DNA from: Prorocentrum cordatum
Lineage: Eukaryota; Sar; Dinophyceae; Prorocentrales; Prorocentraceae
Reading direction: 5' to 3'
NCBI GenBank assembly: GCA_963575745.1
Contig: CAUYUJ010016688.1
Location: 192,000-255,999 of the forward strand
Length of the DNA stretch: 64,000 nt
The position numbers were made by a program, and so were the translations under genes. Shown piece after piece: positions 23,240-32,902 of the stretch. How positions within the stretch are numbered: the first letter of the stretch is position 1; each line of letters starts with the position of its first letter. The notes below the pieces were generated by a model. That model made no database searches. It saw only the letters and a list, made by a program, of their open reading frames with translations, and was not told where the DNA came from.

Positions 23240-23832
23240 GCTCACGTGGCCCATGGTGCAACGATGTTTTCTCAGGGACAGGCGGAGTGGCGAAGGCCAT
23301 CCGCCAGCGAGGGTACTCTTGCAGAGAGCTCGAGATTAAGAATGGTTTTGATATCTTGCATCGGCTTTCGTTGGCAAAGCCGCTTTCGGACGTCCGAGCT
23401 GGGAAGTTCGCAGGAGCGATGATTGCGCTGTCGTGTGCATCTTTTCCGATGGCCCAGGCCGGCCGTCTCAGGTCGGAGCATGACCCAATGGGGCTGCCAG
23501 GTCTGCCCCCTCACCTTCAGGCCCGGGTGGATCAATGGAACGCCCTTCTCAAGGCTAGTGCTCAGCTCATCCGTACATGTGTATCCCACGGGGTCCCTTG
23601 GATACTCGAGAATCCAAGTCGTTCGTGCGCCTTGAATGCCCCCGCCCTTCGCGAGCTGCTGGGTCTCGGGTGGTTTTTCGAAGTAGTGCGTGACCAGTGC
23701 CAATGCGGCGCGCGGTGGAGGAAGAGAACCAAGTGTTTCGTGGGCGACATTCGTGCTGCTGACTGCCACAGGTTGAGTAAGCAGTGCAGGGCCCGAAGAG
23801 GCCTGTGCTCACGCACGGGGAAAGCGCATTGA
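23240..23832 (+). CDS. cytosine-methyltransferase-like domain of DIRS-like element
   Basis: The open frame spans 23017-23832, but only the part from about 23254 is coherent. It begins immediately after the recombinase stop and is in another phase. CNDVFSGTGGVAKAIRQRGY is a clear AdoMet-binding motif I (DxFSGxGG), followed by an acidic Glu (ELEIKNG). GAMIALSCASFPMAQAGR sits where motif IV (PCxSFS) is expected, with Ser-Cys for Pro-Cys. VPWILENPSRSCAL holds ENP, the counterpart of ENV/ENP. QCQCGARWRKRTKC may bind metal. No DPPY or NPPY, typical of adenine enzymes, is seen. There is no nearby ATG, so expression would need a frameshift or reinitiation. Confidence 0.65.
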
Positions 23833-24117
23833 CACCTTTTCAGGAAAGTCTGAAAAAGGGAATTCATTGGAATTCACTTGCACCCTTTCTCGCGATTTAG
23901 CTTTTGCCCTCCTGGCCCCCACCAGATCTAGGTTTCGAGGGTGCTGACTGTGTGTGCTAGAATATTATGTCTCCCCGTTTTCGTGCCCTGTCTTCGCTCG
24001 CTTTTCAATCCTGAGAACATTTGGTTTGGGATGGTTCGGGACGACTGGCAGCGGCTGCGTGTAGACGCTGCCTGTGAGACTCGAGACGCATCCACCGCTG
24101 TGCGAGAGACTAAACAT
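23833..24117. other. 3' untranslated part of DIRS-like element
   Basis: AT-richer than upstream. It ends with GGGACGACTGGCAGCGGCTG at about 24038, which recurs at about 24308 and 24571 as part of the terminal repeat. Confidence 0.45.
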
Positions 24118-24660
24118 GGGAGTGCGTGCGCAGAAATGTGTGTTGATCACGTCCTGTCGACCCCACTGTCTCCTGAGATAGCCTTTGGCTCCCGAGATCA
24201 ACCGGCCCTCCCTCCCACCCTGTTTTTTTTTCATCTCATAGGTATATATATATATATATATGTGTATGTGTTATCCCCTTGTGGTTCGGTCAAGATTGGT
24301 CTCACAGTGGGACGACTGGCAGCGGCTGCGCGTAGAAGCTGCCTGTGAGACTCAAGACGCATCCACCGCTGTGTGAGAGACTAAACATGGGAGTGCGCGC
24401 GCAGAAATGTGTGCTGATCGCGTCCTGTCGACCCCCCTGTCTCCTGACATAGCCTTTGGCTCCCGAGATCAACCGGCCCTCCCTCCCACCCCGCTTTTTA
24501 TGTGTGTATATATATATACACATATATGTGTTATTCTTTCGTGGATCGGTCAAGATTGGTCTCACCGCGGGACGACTGGCAGCGGCTGCGCGTCGACGCT
24601 GCCTGTGAGACTCGAGACGCATCCACGGTTGTGTGACAGACCAAACATTAGAATACACGA
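24037..24660 (+). repeat. 3' repeats of DIRS-like element, about 265-270 bp period
   Basis: Two full and one partial unit start at about 24037, 24308 and 24571. Each holds a GACGACTGGCAGCGGCTGCG block; the first two then carry an 88-bp block also present at the 5' end (17359-17446), then CT-rich sequence, a short (AT)n and TCGGTCAAGATTGGTCTCAC. The arrangement of one copy at the 5' end and more than one at the 3' end resembles the split direct repeats of DIRS/Ngaro elements. Confidence 0.8.
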
Positions 24661-24679
24661 GGGCCGATTAGCGCCTGAT

Positions 24680-24795
24680 CGATGAGATAGCGCCGATATA
24701 GCGTCGACAAGCGTCGACCTGCAGTCGATTAGCGCCGAAGAGCGTCGACCCGTAAGGACCAACATATTGGCACGGGAGGCTCCCACACGTTGCCG
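24680..24795 (+). repeat. dispersed repeat rich in AGCGTCGAC, copy 1
   Basis: GATGAGATAGCGCCGATATA then repeated AGCGTCGAC / AGCGCCGA words, then GGGAGGCTCCCACACGTTGC. A second copy in the same orientation lies at about 30590-30690. Confidence 0.7.
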
Positions 24796-24917
24796 CAGAA
24801 GTCTCGGACTTGGCCCGATCTGCGGCGACAGTGGGCGGCTTTTCCCGCACGCCTTGGCCCTCAGCTGGCCACCCGATGCGAGGCGGGGCATGCGCCTCAG
24901 AGGAGGAAGGGCGCCGA

Positions 24918-25015
24918 TGCCATTTATCTTCCTCGCTTTATCATATTTGTGCCTCCTGGGAGGCCCTCGTCGCCACGGCTGGATTCGCTTCGAAGTCCTT
25001 GTCGGAACGCACCCA
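24918..25015 (+). repeat. dispersed repeat, CTCGTCGCCACGGCTGGATT family, copy 1
   Basis: GATGCCATTTATCTTCCTCG then CCTCGTCGCCACGGCTGGAT then CTTGTCGGAACGCACCC. Related copies lie at 28848-28950 (plus) and 44470-44570 (minus). Confidence 0.65.
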
Positions 25016-26120
25016 GGGAGACGTCAGGTAAATACAGGTCTGGGTACTCAGGGTGTACGGCGTGGACGGGGTGGGAGAGTTAAGTGTTCGATCGTGGACC
25101 CATTTGTTCACCGCAACCATGAGCTTTCGCGCGGAAGGCCGCCGGAAACCGATGAAGACCGCCGAAGATGGCCTAGGAGCGATGGGCACCAAGGGGTCAA
25201 TGGTCGAACGCGTAAGGGGAAGGGTGCGAAGGTGTGCAGGGGGGGAGTGGTGGGGAGGGCGGGCGGGCGGGGGAGGCGATGGCGTGCAAGGCGCTATCTC
25301 CCGAGGGTCCTCTGCTGCGTTCTGTCCTCGTGCTGCTGTGTCCCTTGTCCACCGTCCACCGCAGACTCGCACGGGACAAAAAACGACGCTCCTCAAGAGA
25401 AGAGCTGGGAGAACGTGGCCATGGGTTGCAGGGCGCGCCTCGGGGCCGTCTCGGGGTCCGCGTGGGGGCTGCCTGGGCCTCGGGCCGCTCTCCTCCCAAA
25501 TGGCGCGCCCCCCGTCCCCCGCCCCAAGCTTGCCCGGAGGCCCCCGCGGTGCGGCAGCGGCCCCGTCGAGATCCAGCTTCGGAAGGGGGAGGGGGGGGGG
25601 GCTGCTGAGGCGATCCGTCAAGTTGTTTTTCTTCGGGGGGGCATCTAGGACTCCCTCAGGCGAGGCTTTCTCCATCACCGCCGCCGTGGCGACGCGCGTC
25701 ACTCCGCGTGTTTTAGGTTAGGATCCCTGGAGCTTTCCGGCTGCAGCGGCCTGCTGGGAACCCGCCGGTTTCCGCATGGCTCCGTCTGCGGTGACGACCC
25801 AGCCGCTGGGTGCAGTATCCAGTTCGGGCTGGTGTTGTTCGGAGGGAAGAAACCAGCCTGGCGAAACACCTAACCATATGCAGTTGCGAGTGCCGCAATT
25901 GTGAGTACCGTCTGAGCTGGAACTCCGTATGGAGCAGCGCCCGCATGAGGGATTTGTCGTTAGGGCGCTCCGTGGAGTGCCCTGTGGAGCCACGAAAAGT
26001 GTGAGCGGTGTGCCAAATAGGCAGGGGAGTAGCGCCCACATGCGGGCGGCGTTATTAGAACTTTAGGTGAAGCTCCCTATGGCTCGACGAAGCCTCTGAA
26101 GGGTGTGCCGAAATGGGAGT
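25016..26120. other. no gene recognised
   Basis: GC-rich to 25600, with a G run near 25590, then mixed. Several frames are open on both strands without motifs. A small CCGCCGGAAACCGATGAAGACC patch of about 40 bp (25135-25170) resembles the repeat at 43600-43748. Confidence 0.4.
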
Positions 26121-26123
26121 GAG

Positions 26124-26193
26124 GACGATGATGGTGATGATGACAACCATGATGATAATGATGCGGATGATGACGATGACGGTGACGATGATA

Positions 26194-26267
<74 letters not shown>

Positions 26268-26386
26268 ACTGATACTGATACTGATACTGATACTGCTACT
26301 GATACTGATACTGATACTGATACTGATACTGATACTGATACTGATACTGATACTGATACTGATGCTGATGCTGATGCTGATGATGT

Positions 26387-26420
<34 letters not shown>

Positions 26421-26504
26421 ACTGATGCTGATGATGATGATGGTGGTGGTGATGATGACGATGATGATGACGCTGATGCTGATGCTGATGATGATGATGA
26501 CGAC

Positions 26505-26567
<63 letters not shown>

Positions 26568-26583
26568 GGCGATGATGATGATA

Positions 26584-26666
<83 letters not shown>
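26124..26666 (+). repeat. (GAT)n array with a (GATACT)n core
   Basis: About 540 bp. Pure GAT at both ends; a regular GATACT hexamer block of about 15 units occupies about 26266-26362, followed by GATGCT units and mixed GAT/GGT/GAC. Confidence 0.97.
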
Positions 26667-26759
26667 CCCCGCGGCTGAAGGGAACAGGAGTTCCTTGCTC
26701 GTACTGCCCCTCGGACCGAGGCGTTTCCCTTTGGCCCTGCGGAGGCAACGCACGGTCTC

Positions 26760-27047
26760 GTGCCCAAGGCACACACGCAGATTCGCCTGAGTGCCGAGAA
26801 GCCGCCCCCCGCCCCAGCCGAAGCAGGCGGAAAACGACACCCGAGCAGTCACGGCGACTCAGCCCGCGACGCCCGCGAGCTGGTACGGGGCCTCGAGTGG
26901 GACCCCCAGGAGGATGCTGGCTGCGGCGATGGAGGTCCGAGAGGCGGCCCCCGCCTGCAGGAGCTCGCGCGCAGACAGGAAGCCTGTGCCGCCGCCAAGG
27001 CCGCCGCACTCCGACCAGTCCTCGCACACGCTCACGTTCGCGCCTAG
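26760..27047 (+). CDS. possible small hypothetical ORF
   Basis: This 95-codon frame holds a helical, Glu/Arg-rich middle (ARDARELVRGLEWDPQEDAG and then LQELARRQEACAAAKAAAL) and a stop at 27045-27047. It abuts the end of the minus-strand pseudogene at 27044. No family is recognised. It may be an open frame from composition alone. Confidence 0.2.
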   Translation: MPKAHTQIRLSAEKPPPAPAEAGGKRHPSSHGDSARDARELVRGLEWDPQEDAGCGDGGPRGGPRLQELARRQEACAAAKAAALRPVLAHAHVRA

Positions 27048-28063
27048 GGAGCTTCGACCACCCACGCGTCCGTGGCCCTGGAATGGGGCTGAGCTCGGTC
27101 AAGAGCTTCGGCCACCCGCACGTCTGCGGCCTTGCTCCAGAGCTCACCCCCACCATTCTGGGTCTGCCCAGCAGAGGGCTCCCCAAGGACGTCTCCGCGC
27201 CCCGACGCCGAGGAGGGGCCTCTCTCCCCTGGGGCTTCGGCCACCCGCGCATCCGCGGCCCAGGGTGGAGGCTGGACCTGGTCAAGGGCTTCGGCCACCC
27301 GCATGTCTGCGGCCTCGCGCCAAGGTCCGTTGCCTTCCTTTAGGGTGTGCCCCTGTCTGGGCTCCCCAAGGACCGCTGCTGGCCCCAGTAGAAGGAGGCG
27401 CTTCCGCAGGCGCCTGAGCTCCCCAGGCAACCGCACCCGCGGCCTGCCATCCAGAGGCTCCAGCTGCTCGCTGCCGTCCTCCGCGATAGCGTTGACGTAA
27501 TCCCTGAAGCTCACGGCGACTGCTGCGCGGTGGCGCCGCGCCCGCGCAGCTCGGACGCCCTCATCTCGGCCGATTCTTTCAGGCGCGAGGTCGGGCGTGA
27601 CAGCACCAAGGAGGCCGGCAGGAAAAAGGGAGGGGGCTTCCGCCCGCATCGCCCCAGCGGCAGCCTCCTCGGCCTCGCGCCTGGGCGCCGCGCGCCCCTC
27701 CAGCCGGGGCCCCCCCTGGGCACAGCGCAGCTCCGCCGCTCCCGCCGCCACGATGTCCACGCCCTGCGCCTCAGCGTGGAGGGCGACATTACGCCGCAGG
27801 CGCTCGAGCCATGTGGGGGACCTACGCCCAAGCTTGGCCTGCAGCGCGGGGAGCATCGCCTGCAGTCGCTGCTCAACCTCGCCGACGCCGATGACGGCGC
27901 GCAGGGCCTCTTCCGCGGCCTCCAGGCGAAATTGGGTTTTGGCCAGCTCGCCCGAGAGCCGCCTGACGGCATTGTCGGCGGACCACTTCGCCCATTCTCG
28001 GCCTACCCTGCGCTAGGCCGCCGATCGCCTTGGCGCGCACTCCGCGCCATCCCGTGCCACCAT
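27044..28063 (-). pseudogene. retroposed coiled-coil gene with in-frame stop
   Basis: On the minus strand an ATG at 28063, 57 bp after a spliced-leader relic, opens a frame MVARDGAECAPRRSAA that is cut by TAG at 28013-28015. The same frame then runs without stop to 27044: REWAKWSADNAVRRLSGELA and then RLEAAEEALRAVIGVGEVEQ, a probable coiled coil, then Ala/Arg-rich sequence. The C-terminal third holds an internal repeat: AADMRVAEALDQVQPPPWAA and ADARVAEAP recur as AADVRVAEALDRAQPHSRAT and DAWVVEAP. No known domain is recognised. The leader relic and early stop suggest a retroposed copy of a trans-spliced mRNA that has begun to decay. No poly(A) was seen at the 3' side. Confidence 0.5.
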
Positions 28064-28119
28064 CGCTCCGTGAGCCAAGGCCCTCAGAAGGTCCAGGAGC
28101 AGGAGGCCTACGGAAAAGG

Positions 28120-28141
28120 CCTGAGCCAAAATGGCTACGGA
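28120..28141 (-). other. relict dinoflagellate spliced leader (DinoSL)
   Basis: Read on the minus strand, T then CCGTAGCCATTTTGGCTCA then GG. This matches the 22-nt DinoSL at 21 of 22 positions, with a single G for A near the 3' end. Genomic DNA should carry the leader only in SL-RNA genes or in reverse-transcribed mRNA copies. No SL-RNA donor (GT) or Sm site follows, so this is a retroposition relic. It sits at the very edge of a GAT array. Confidence 0.88.
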
Positions 28142-28144
28142 TGC

Positions 28145-28185
<41 letters not shown>

Positions 28186-28213
28186 CTGATGCTGATGCTG
28201 ATGCTGATGCTGA

Positions 28214-28245
<32 letters not shown>

Positions 28246-28378
28246 ATGATGGTGATGGTGATGGTGATGGTGGTGGTGATGGTGATGACGATGATGATGA
28301 TTATAATGATGATGCTGATGAAGATGATGATGATGATGACGATGAGGAGGAGGATGAGGATGAACATAATGATGAAGG

Positions 28379-28416
<38 letters not shown>

Positions 28417-28715
28417 GTAACGATGCTGCTGGTGATGGTGGTTGTGCTGATGATCATGATGATGATACTACTACTGGTGACGATGATGCTGATAATTGTT
28501 TTGGTGGTGGTGAGCGAAGTGGTGATGATGATGCTGATGGTTGTGCTGATGACGATGAGTATGATGATGCTGATGATGATCGTGATGATGGTGATGGTGT
28601 TCGTGGTGGTGATGATGATGATGATGATCATGATGAGGATGAGGATGAGGATGATGATTATGCTGATGATGAGGATCATCATCATCATGATCATGATGAT
28701 TGTGCGAATGGTGAT
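28141..28715 (+). repeat. (GAT)n array with GCT and GGT variants
   Basis: About 575 bp, GAT-rich with GATGCT early (28185-28212) and GGT interspersed, ending in ATC/GAT mixed sequence near 28675-28700. It abuts the spliced-leader relic. Confidence 0.95.
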
Positions 28716-28847
28716 GCTGAGAGGAGGAGGGAGGGGGCAGCGGGGTGGGAGGAGGGTCGAGGAGAATAATGAGAAGTGACGCGGAGCGCTGTCTCGTCAA
28801 AACGAGGACCCATCATCACAGGTTGGTTGGGAACAAATGAAGCACCG

Positions 28848-28950
28848 ATGCCCCTGCATTTGCCTCGTTTTCGCCTTTTTGGACGTCCCGGATGGCCTCG
28901 CCGCCACGACTGGATTCGCATGGACTTTCTTGTCAGTCTGCGCCCAAGAA
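28848..28950 (+). repeat. dispersed repeat, CTCGTCGCCACGGCTGGATT family, copy 2
   Basis: GATGCCCCTGCATTTGCCTC then GGCCTCGCCGCCACGACTGG then CTTGTCAGTCTGCGCCC, aligning with 24918-25015 over most of its length. Confidence 0.65.
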
Positions 28951-29655
28951 GAGGTCTGGGGAGTGGAGAGGAAGGGACACCCGCTGGCGTGGCGTAGCCC
29001 TGAGAGGGTCGATGGCAGAGCATGCCGCGATTCCGACCTCGCCTTCTCTAAGGGCGTGTCGCTTGCGTTACCGTTTCTGGCAGGTTGCAGCCTGATTCAG
29101 TGCGTTGCCGCTCTCCGCCCAAAAGGTTCCTGGCCTGTTACTGTGCTACGCGCGAGCTTCGGAGCGCTCCAGAGTGTGCACCAGACATCAGGTGCCCAGA
29201 CCACCTGAGTGAGGGATTTGCTCTGGGCCCGGAGATTTCAAACCAAATCGAACGCTTGCTGGACGGTTCCCCTCTCCAGCTAGATGGCGAAGCAGAGTAA
29301 CGAACGTATTGAATTGAACGCAGTGACATGTGCTGTCTCTGAACTGACCAACACGTGCAAGACCCGAAACAGATTCGCGCACGAAGCCACCCTTACTCCG
29401 ACGGGTCGAGAGAGTTTGCGATCGCAGGTCGGTGCCGTTTGGGATCGTCGTCCTCCTTCTGATCCTTCTCCATGCTTCGCCAGGCGTGTCTCCATCTGGG
29501 TTCGGGGCGGACGAGAGGGGGTGGACTGGGAAATTGGGGGCTGCGACATATGCGGCACGCAGCTGGCTTCGCCCCCGCCGCCAGCGCAGGGCCTTGGCCG
29601 AGGCTCGGAGGTCTTCTCGGTTGCTCGCCGGCTGGCACGTGCCCCCCCATCGCAT
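28951..29655. other. no gene recognised
   Basis: Unique mixed sequence between two triplet arrays. Open frames are short and show no motif. Confidence 0.4.
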
Positions 29656-29686
29656 GGTGATGATGTTGTTGTTGATGATGGTGTTA

Positions 29687-29735
<49 letters not shown>

Positions 29736-29739
29736 CGAC

Positions 29740-29771
<32 letters not shown>

Positions 29772-29920
29772 AGACGATGATGATGTCGGTGATGATGATG
29801 ATGATGATGATGACGATGATGATGACGATGACGATGACGATGATGATGATGATGATGCTGATGGTTGTGATGATGATGATGATTATGATGATGATGCTCC
29901 TGATGATGATGATGATGATG

Positions 29921-29989
<69 letters not shown>

Positions 29990-30003
29990 GCGACGATGAT
30001 GAC
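29656..30003 (+). repeat. (GAT)n array with GAC variants
   Basis: About 350 bp; pure GAT at left and right, GACGAT in the middle. Confidence 0.97.
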
Positions 30004-30589
30004 AAGACTTGTGAGCCTCCCACCGGATGGGGACACATGGCTCCGCGGTGCAGGATGTGGCCAGATGTCGGGAGTAGGGCGATCACAACGGCGGCGACCG
30101 CGGCAGCAACGCCGGCGAGGCGGAGCCGCTCCTGCACCGATGCCCTGTGACACGTGCCTTCGCCTCGTGGCCCGAGCCCAGGGCTCGTGCACCGGGCCGT
30201 TGCAAGCGGGGGGGGGGCCCTTCGTGTGCTCGGCAGCCGGAGGCAGCCGGAGGCGAGAGTGAAGCGGTGCCTCGTACGTTCCCATCCCTTCCCTCGGAGG
30301 TTCGTAGACCTCCTATCCTGACACGTCGATTCGCGGATTGGCCGTTTTCGGTTCGCGAGAGGGCGTCGCGGACGTCATTTTTGCGGGTCCAGGTCCGTCG
30401 GTTTCGGTCCCAGGCCGTTTTCACTAAAGGGAGGTTTACTAAAGGGAGGTTTGTCCACCGCCGATTCCCCCAGGGAAGAGAGCAAGCAACACGACGACGG
30501 GGCGGACGATTCGGTAGGAAATCATGGTGGCCTGGTATACCCTCTCGATTCCGTATCTAGCGTCGAGTGGCGTCGATTCGCGTCTGGGA
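30004..30589. other. no gene recognised
   Basis: GC-rich unique sequence. A tandem ACTAAAGGGAGGTTT pair lies at 30423-30450. No protein motif. Confidence 0.4.
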
Positions 30590-30690
30590 GGCGATGAGAT
30601 AGCGCCGACTGAGCGTCTCTCAGCGTCGGCAAGCGTCGACCAGCGCCGACAAAGATGGTGTGGGGAGGCTCCCGGGCGTTGCCACCGAAG
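30590..30690 (+). repeat. dispersed repeat rich in AGCGTCGAC, copy 2
   Basis: GCGATGAGATAGCGCCGACT, then AGCGTC words, AAGCGTCGACCAGCGCCGAC, then GGGAGGCTCCCGGGCGTTGC, matching the layout of 24680-24795. Confidence 0.7.
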
Positions 30691-31036
30691 GGCGAAAATC
30701 GCCCGTCCGTCTCCTCCCCTCAGGAGCGGAAAAAGGACGTACATGTACATGAATCCACGCTGGTTTCGAGAGTTCACATTGCGCAAATGCTCGTATAACG
30801 CGGCCGGTCTCACGGATCGAGGGGCCGTGTTCATGTACATAGCTGGGCGCGTACGTCCTTTGTGGGCTCCCTACTCCTCCCCCCCCTTTCCTCTGCTGCA
30901 CGGGGCTCGGCCTGGTGCCCTGCTCTGCTCCGGCCCCTTCTTCGGGGCCGGCGGCCTGCGCCCCGGCCCCCCCGCCCGCCTCTCGGCGCCCGCCCGCGGG
31001 GGGCCGGGGGCTTCGGCTTGGCGCGTGGCGCCGCGG

Positions 31037-31037
<1 letters not shown>
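30691..31037. other. GC-rich spacer, no gene recognised
   Basis: Contains two short GTACATGTACAT-like palindromic words (30740-30752 and near 30832). Gly/Pro/Arg-rich in all frames. Confidence 0.35.
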
Positions 31038-31101
<64 letters not shown>

Positions 31102-31160
31102 ACTCGTCGTGAACGTCGTACTCGTCGTGAACGTCTTACTCGTCGTGCTCGTCCTCGTCC
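31038..31160 (+). repeat. (GTC)n array
   Basis: Pure GTC to about 31100, then GTCGTACTCGTCGTGAAC type degenerate units. Confidence 0.95.
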
Positions 31161-31428
31161 ACGTCCTCGTCGTCGCCACCTCTGGCCCTGGGCCGCGTCA
31201 CGCCGATCACGTCCCCACTTCCAGGTGTCAGCGCCCCGAGCTCTTCCCAGCCTCGCCGCGGAGCGCGGCGACGCTGCATCCGCCCGCATGGGCACAGCGT
31301 GTCGCAGCGTGTCGTGTCCCCAGGACCGCCGCCGAGACCTTTGCGTAGCAAATGGGTTCCTGACCGTGGCAGGATTCCGCTCCATGTCCGCCTCCACCCT
31401 TCATCTCGAATCGACGATCGACTACATA

Positions 31429-31785
31429 ATTGATTTACCCCAACAGTTGTGTCTCCGTCAAATCTACGAAAAGTACGAAGAATGTCCCGCAGATTGTACG
31501 ACTTGTTCGTAGATCCGGCGGAACACCCAATTCTGGGGCAAGTCAATGTTGTAGTTTGTATCGGGGAAGCGTAAGACCCGGGTTTGCCAGGACTCGGGTT
31601 CGCCATCGTTTTTTGACGACCGCGACTCGGATTTTGACGAGGAAGAGTTTTGTGGGATGTCTGCAGCGGGAGGCCTCGTCAAAATGCAGGCTCGGCCTCG
31701 TCATTTTGTTGACGACCTCGTCGGGGATTTCCGAGTCCCCCGTACCCGGGTCTTACGTCTCCCCGATTGTAGTCGATCCCATACT
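31429..31785. repeat. two consecutive imperfect inverted repeats
   Basis: First pair: 31430-31469 (TGATTTACCCCAACAGTTGT ...) against 31511-31546 (... AATTCTGGGGCAAGTCA). Second pair: about 31555-31645 against 31675-31783, including TATCGGGGAAGCGTAAGACC in the left arm and GGTCTTACGTCTCCCCGATT in the right, and GATTTTGACGAGG against CCTCGTCAAAATGC nearest the loop. This could be a folded MITE-like element or two of them. No transposase is seen. Confidence 0.65.
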
Positions 31786-31963
31786 CGAATATCATCGCCC
31801 TCCCCCGGCCCTGACCCGCGGGCGTCCTCGGAAGCCTCGGGAGGCGTCCCGTGGCCCCTTTGGCGAGGGGCTGGGAGATTTCATAAGCCGTGGGCGTGCA
31901 AAGATTCACCCCTCGATCCTCGAGGGTTCGTGGGCAAAATGGCCTGCGCCATCATTCCGCTGT

Positions 31964-31967
31964 CGAA

Positions 31968-32020
<53 letters not shown>

Positions 32021-32022
32021 CG
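31964..32022 (+). repeat. (TCG)n array
   Basis: About 19 TCG/GTC triplets, followed by GCG-rich sequence and another short TCG run before the exon-like segment. Confidence 0.95.
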
Positions 32023-32070
32023 GTTGCGGCGGCGGCGGCCGCATCGGCATCGTCGTCGTCGTCGCGCGAG

Positions 32071-32197
32071 GCTGAGCACCCGGACTGGCTGCCGTTCCCG
32101 AGGGAGTGCGGCGAGCTGCTCGCGGAGGGGGCGCTGAAGGCGGGGGGCGGGAGCGCACACGTCTCGGAGGCCTGCCGGTTGGCACTGTTTCCCGAGG
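32071..32197 (+). CDS. exon-like segment
   Basis: It starts after a GAG that could be an acceptor and ends before GTCGT, a possible GT donor. It encodes AEHPDWLPFPRECGELLAEG, then ALKAGGGSAHVSEACRLALF and PE. Codons are strongly G/C-ending and the composition is that of a normal protein. A TCG array precedes it. No family is recognised. If the donor is not used the frame stops at 32206-32208. Confidence 0.45.
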
Positions 32198-32902
32198 GTC
32201 GTACATAGTGGGCCCATGTTATGTGTCTCTTCATTCCCCCTTTGTCTCTCGTCGTGTAGCCGTGTTAGGTCTGGAGGGCGACCGTGCTGGTCGGCGCCCA
32301 AGGTGGTACTCATAAGACATCATTTGCCCCTCGACGCACAGCCCTCCTTGCCCCGCATGAGGCGTTCCAGAAATAGCCTTGCCTTCGAGGATCGAAAAGG
32401 TTGTCATCTCTTCCTCGGCGGAAGGCGGCGGAAGATCGGCGGAGGTAAAACGAGGCCGCCTCCGCCAGCGGAAACCGGTGGAAGGGCGGCGGCAGGTGGC
32501 TGAAGTAAAAAGTGCGTCCCCAAGAGATGCAACTATTTCTGGGTTCAGGGTTTCCAGAGTCCGCCACCTGTCCATCAGTACGAGACAGCACCAGCACCAA
32601 CATCGGCGTTCTCCTCCACCGTGGGGAGGTGATCCTGATTCCAGGGCCTGTGGCAGTGTTCGGGCTTCTCAGGTGGCCGAGAGACTACCGCCCGCACTTG
32701 AAGCAAGGATCATCTTGCCCAAGTGGAGGCAGCACCCTAGTTGGTGCATCCCAGGGTTCGAGAGTCGGCTTCCGAGGATTGAGGATCGAGATGCTGGAGG
32801 GTTTCTGCATCATCTTCCCAACCCCTCTGTCGTGTTGGGTCCTCGTCATGAAGAGACATCACCCCGCGTTCCTCACCACTCCTCCCGCTCTCTCCTCTTC
32901 CC
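32198..32902. other. no gene recognised; GGCGGAAG patch
   Basis: Around 32418-32500 there are degenerate GGCGGAAG words. The rest is unique with short open frames only. Confidence 0.4.

Larger units (their letters stand above)
17359..24660 (+). mobile_element. DIRS-like retrotransposon, decayed
   Basis: On the plus strand the order is gag-like region, reverse transcriptase, RNase H, tyrosine recombinase, methyltransferase-like domain, bounded by related direct repeats at 17359-17446 and 24118-24660. A tyrosine recombinase in place of an integrase is the hallmark of DIRS/Ngaro elements, and direct rather than long terminal repeats fit their split-repeat ends. Reading frames break at several places (about 17700, 18290, 20930, 21060, 22440 and 23040), so this copy is probably inactive. 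Known DIRS elements carry an adenine-methyltransferase-like domain between RNase H and recombinase; here the domain is last and cytosine-methyltransferase-like. Confidence 0.8.

Noticed and set aside
30840-31160. Arg-rich or Val-rich gene around the GTC array
   Set aside because: The open frames are a product of GTC triplets and GC-rich flanks.
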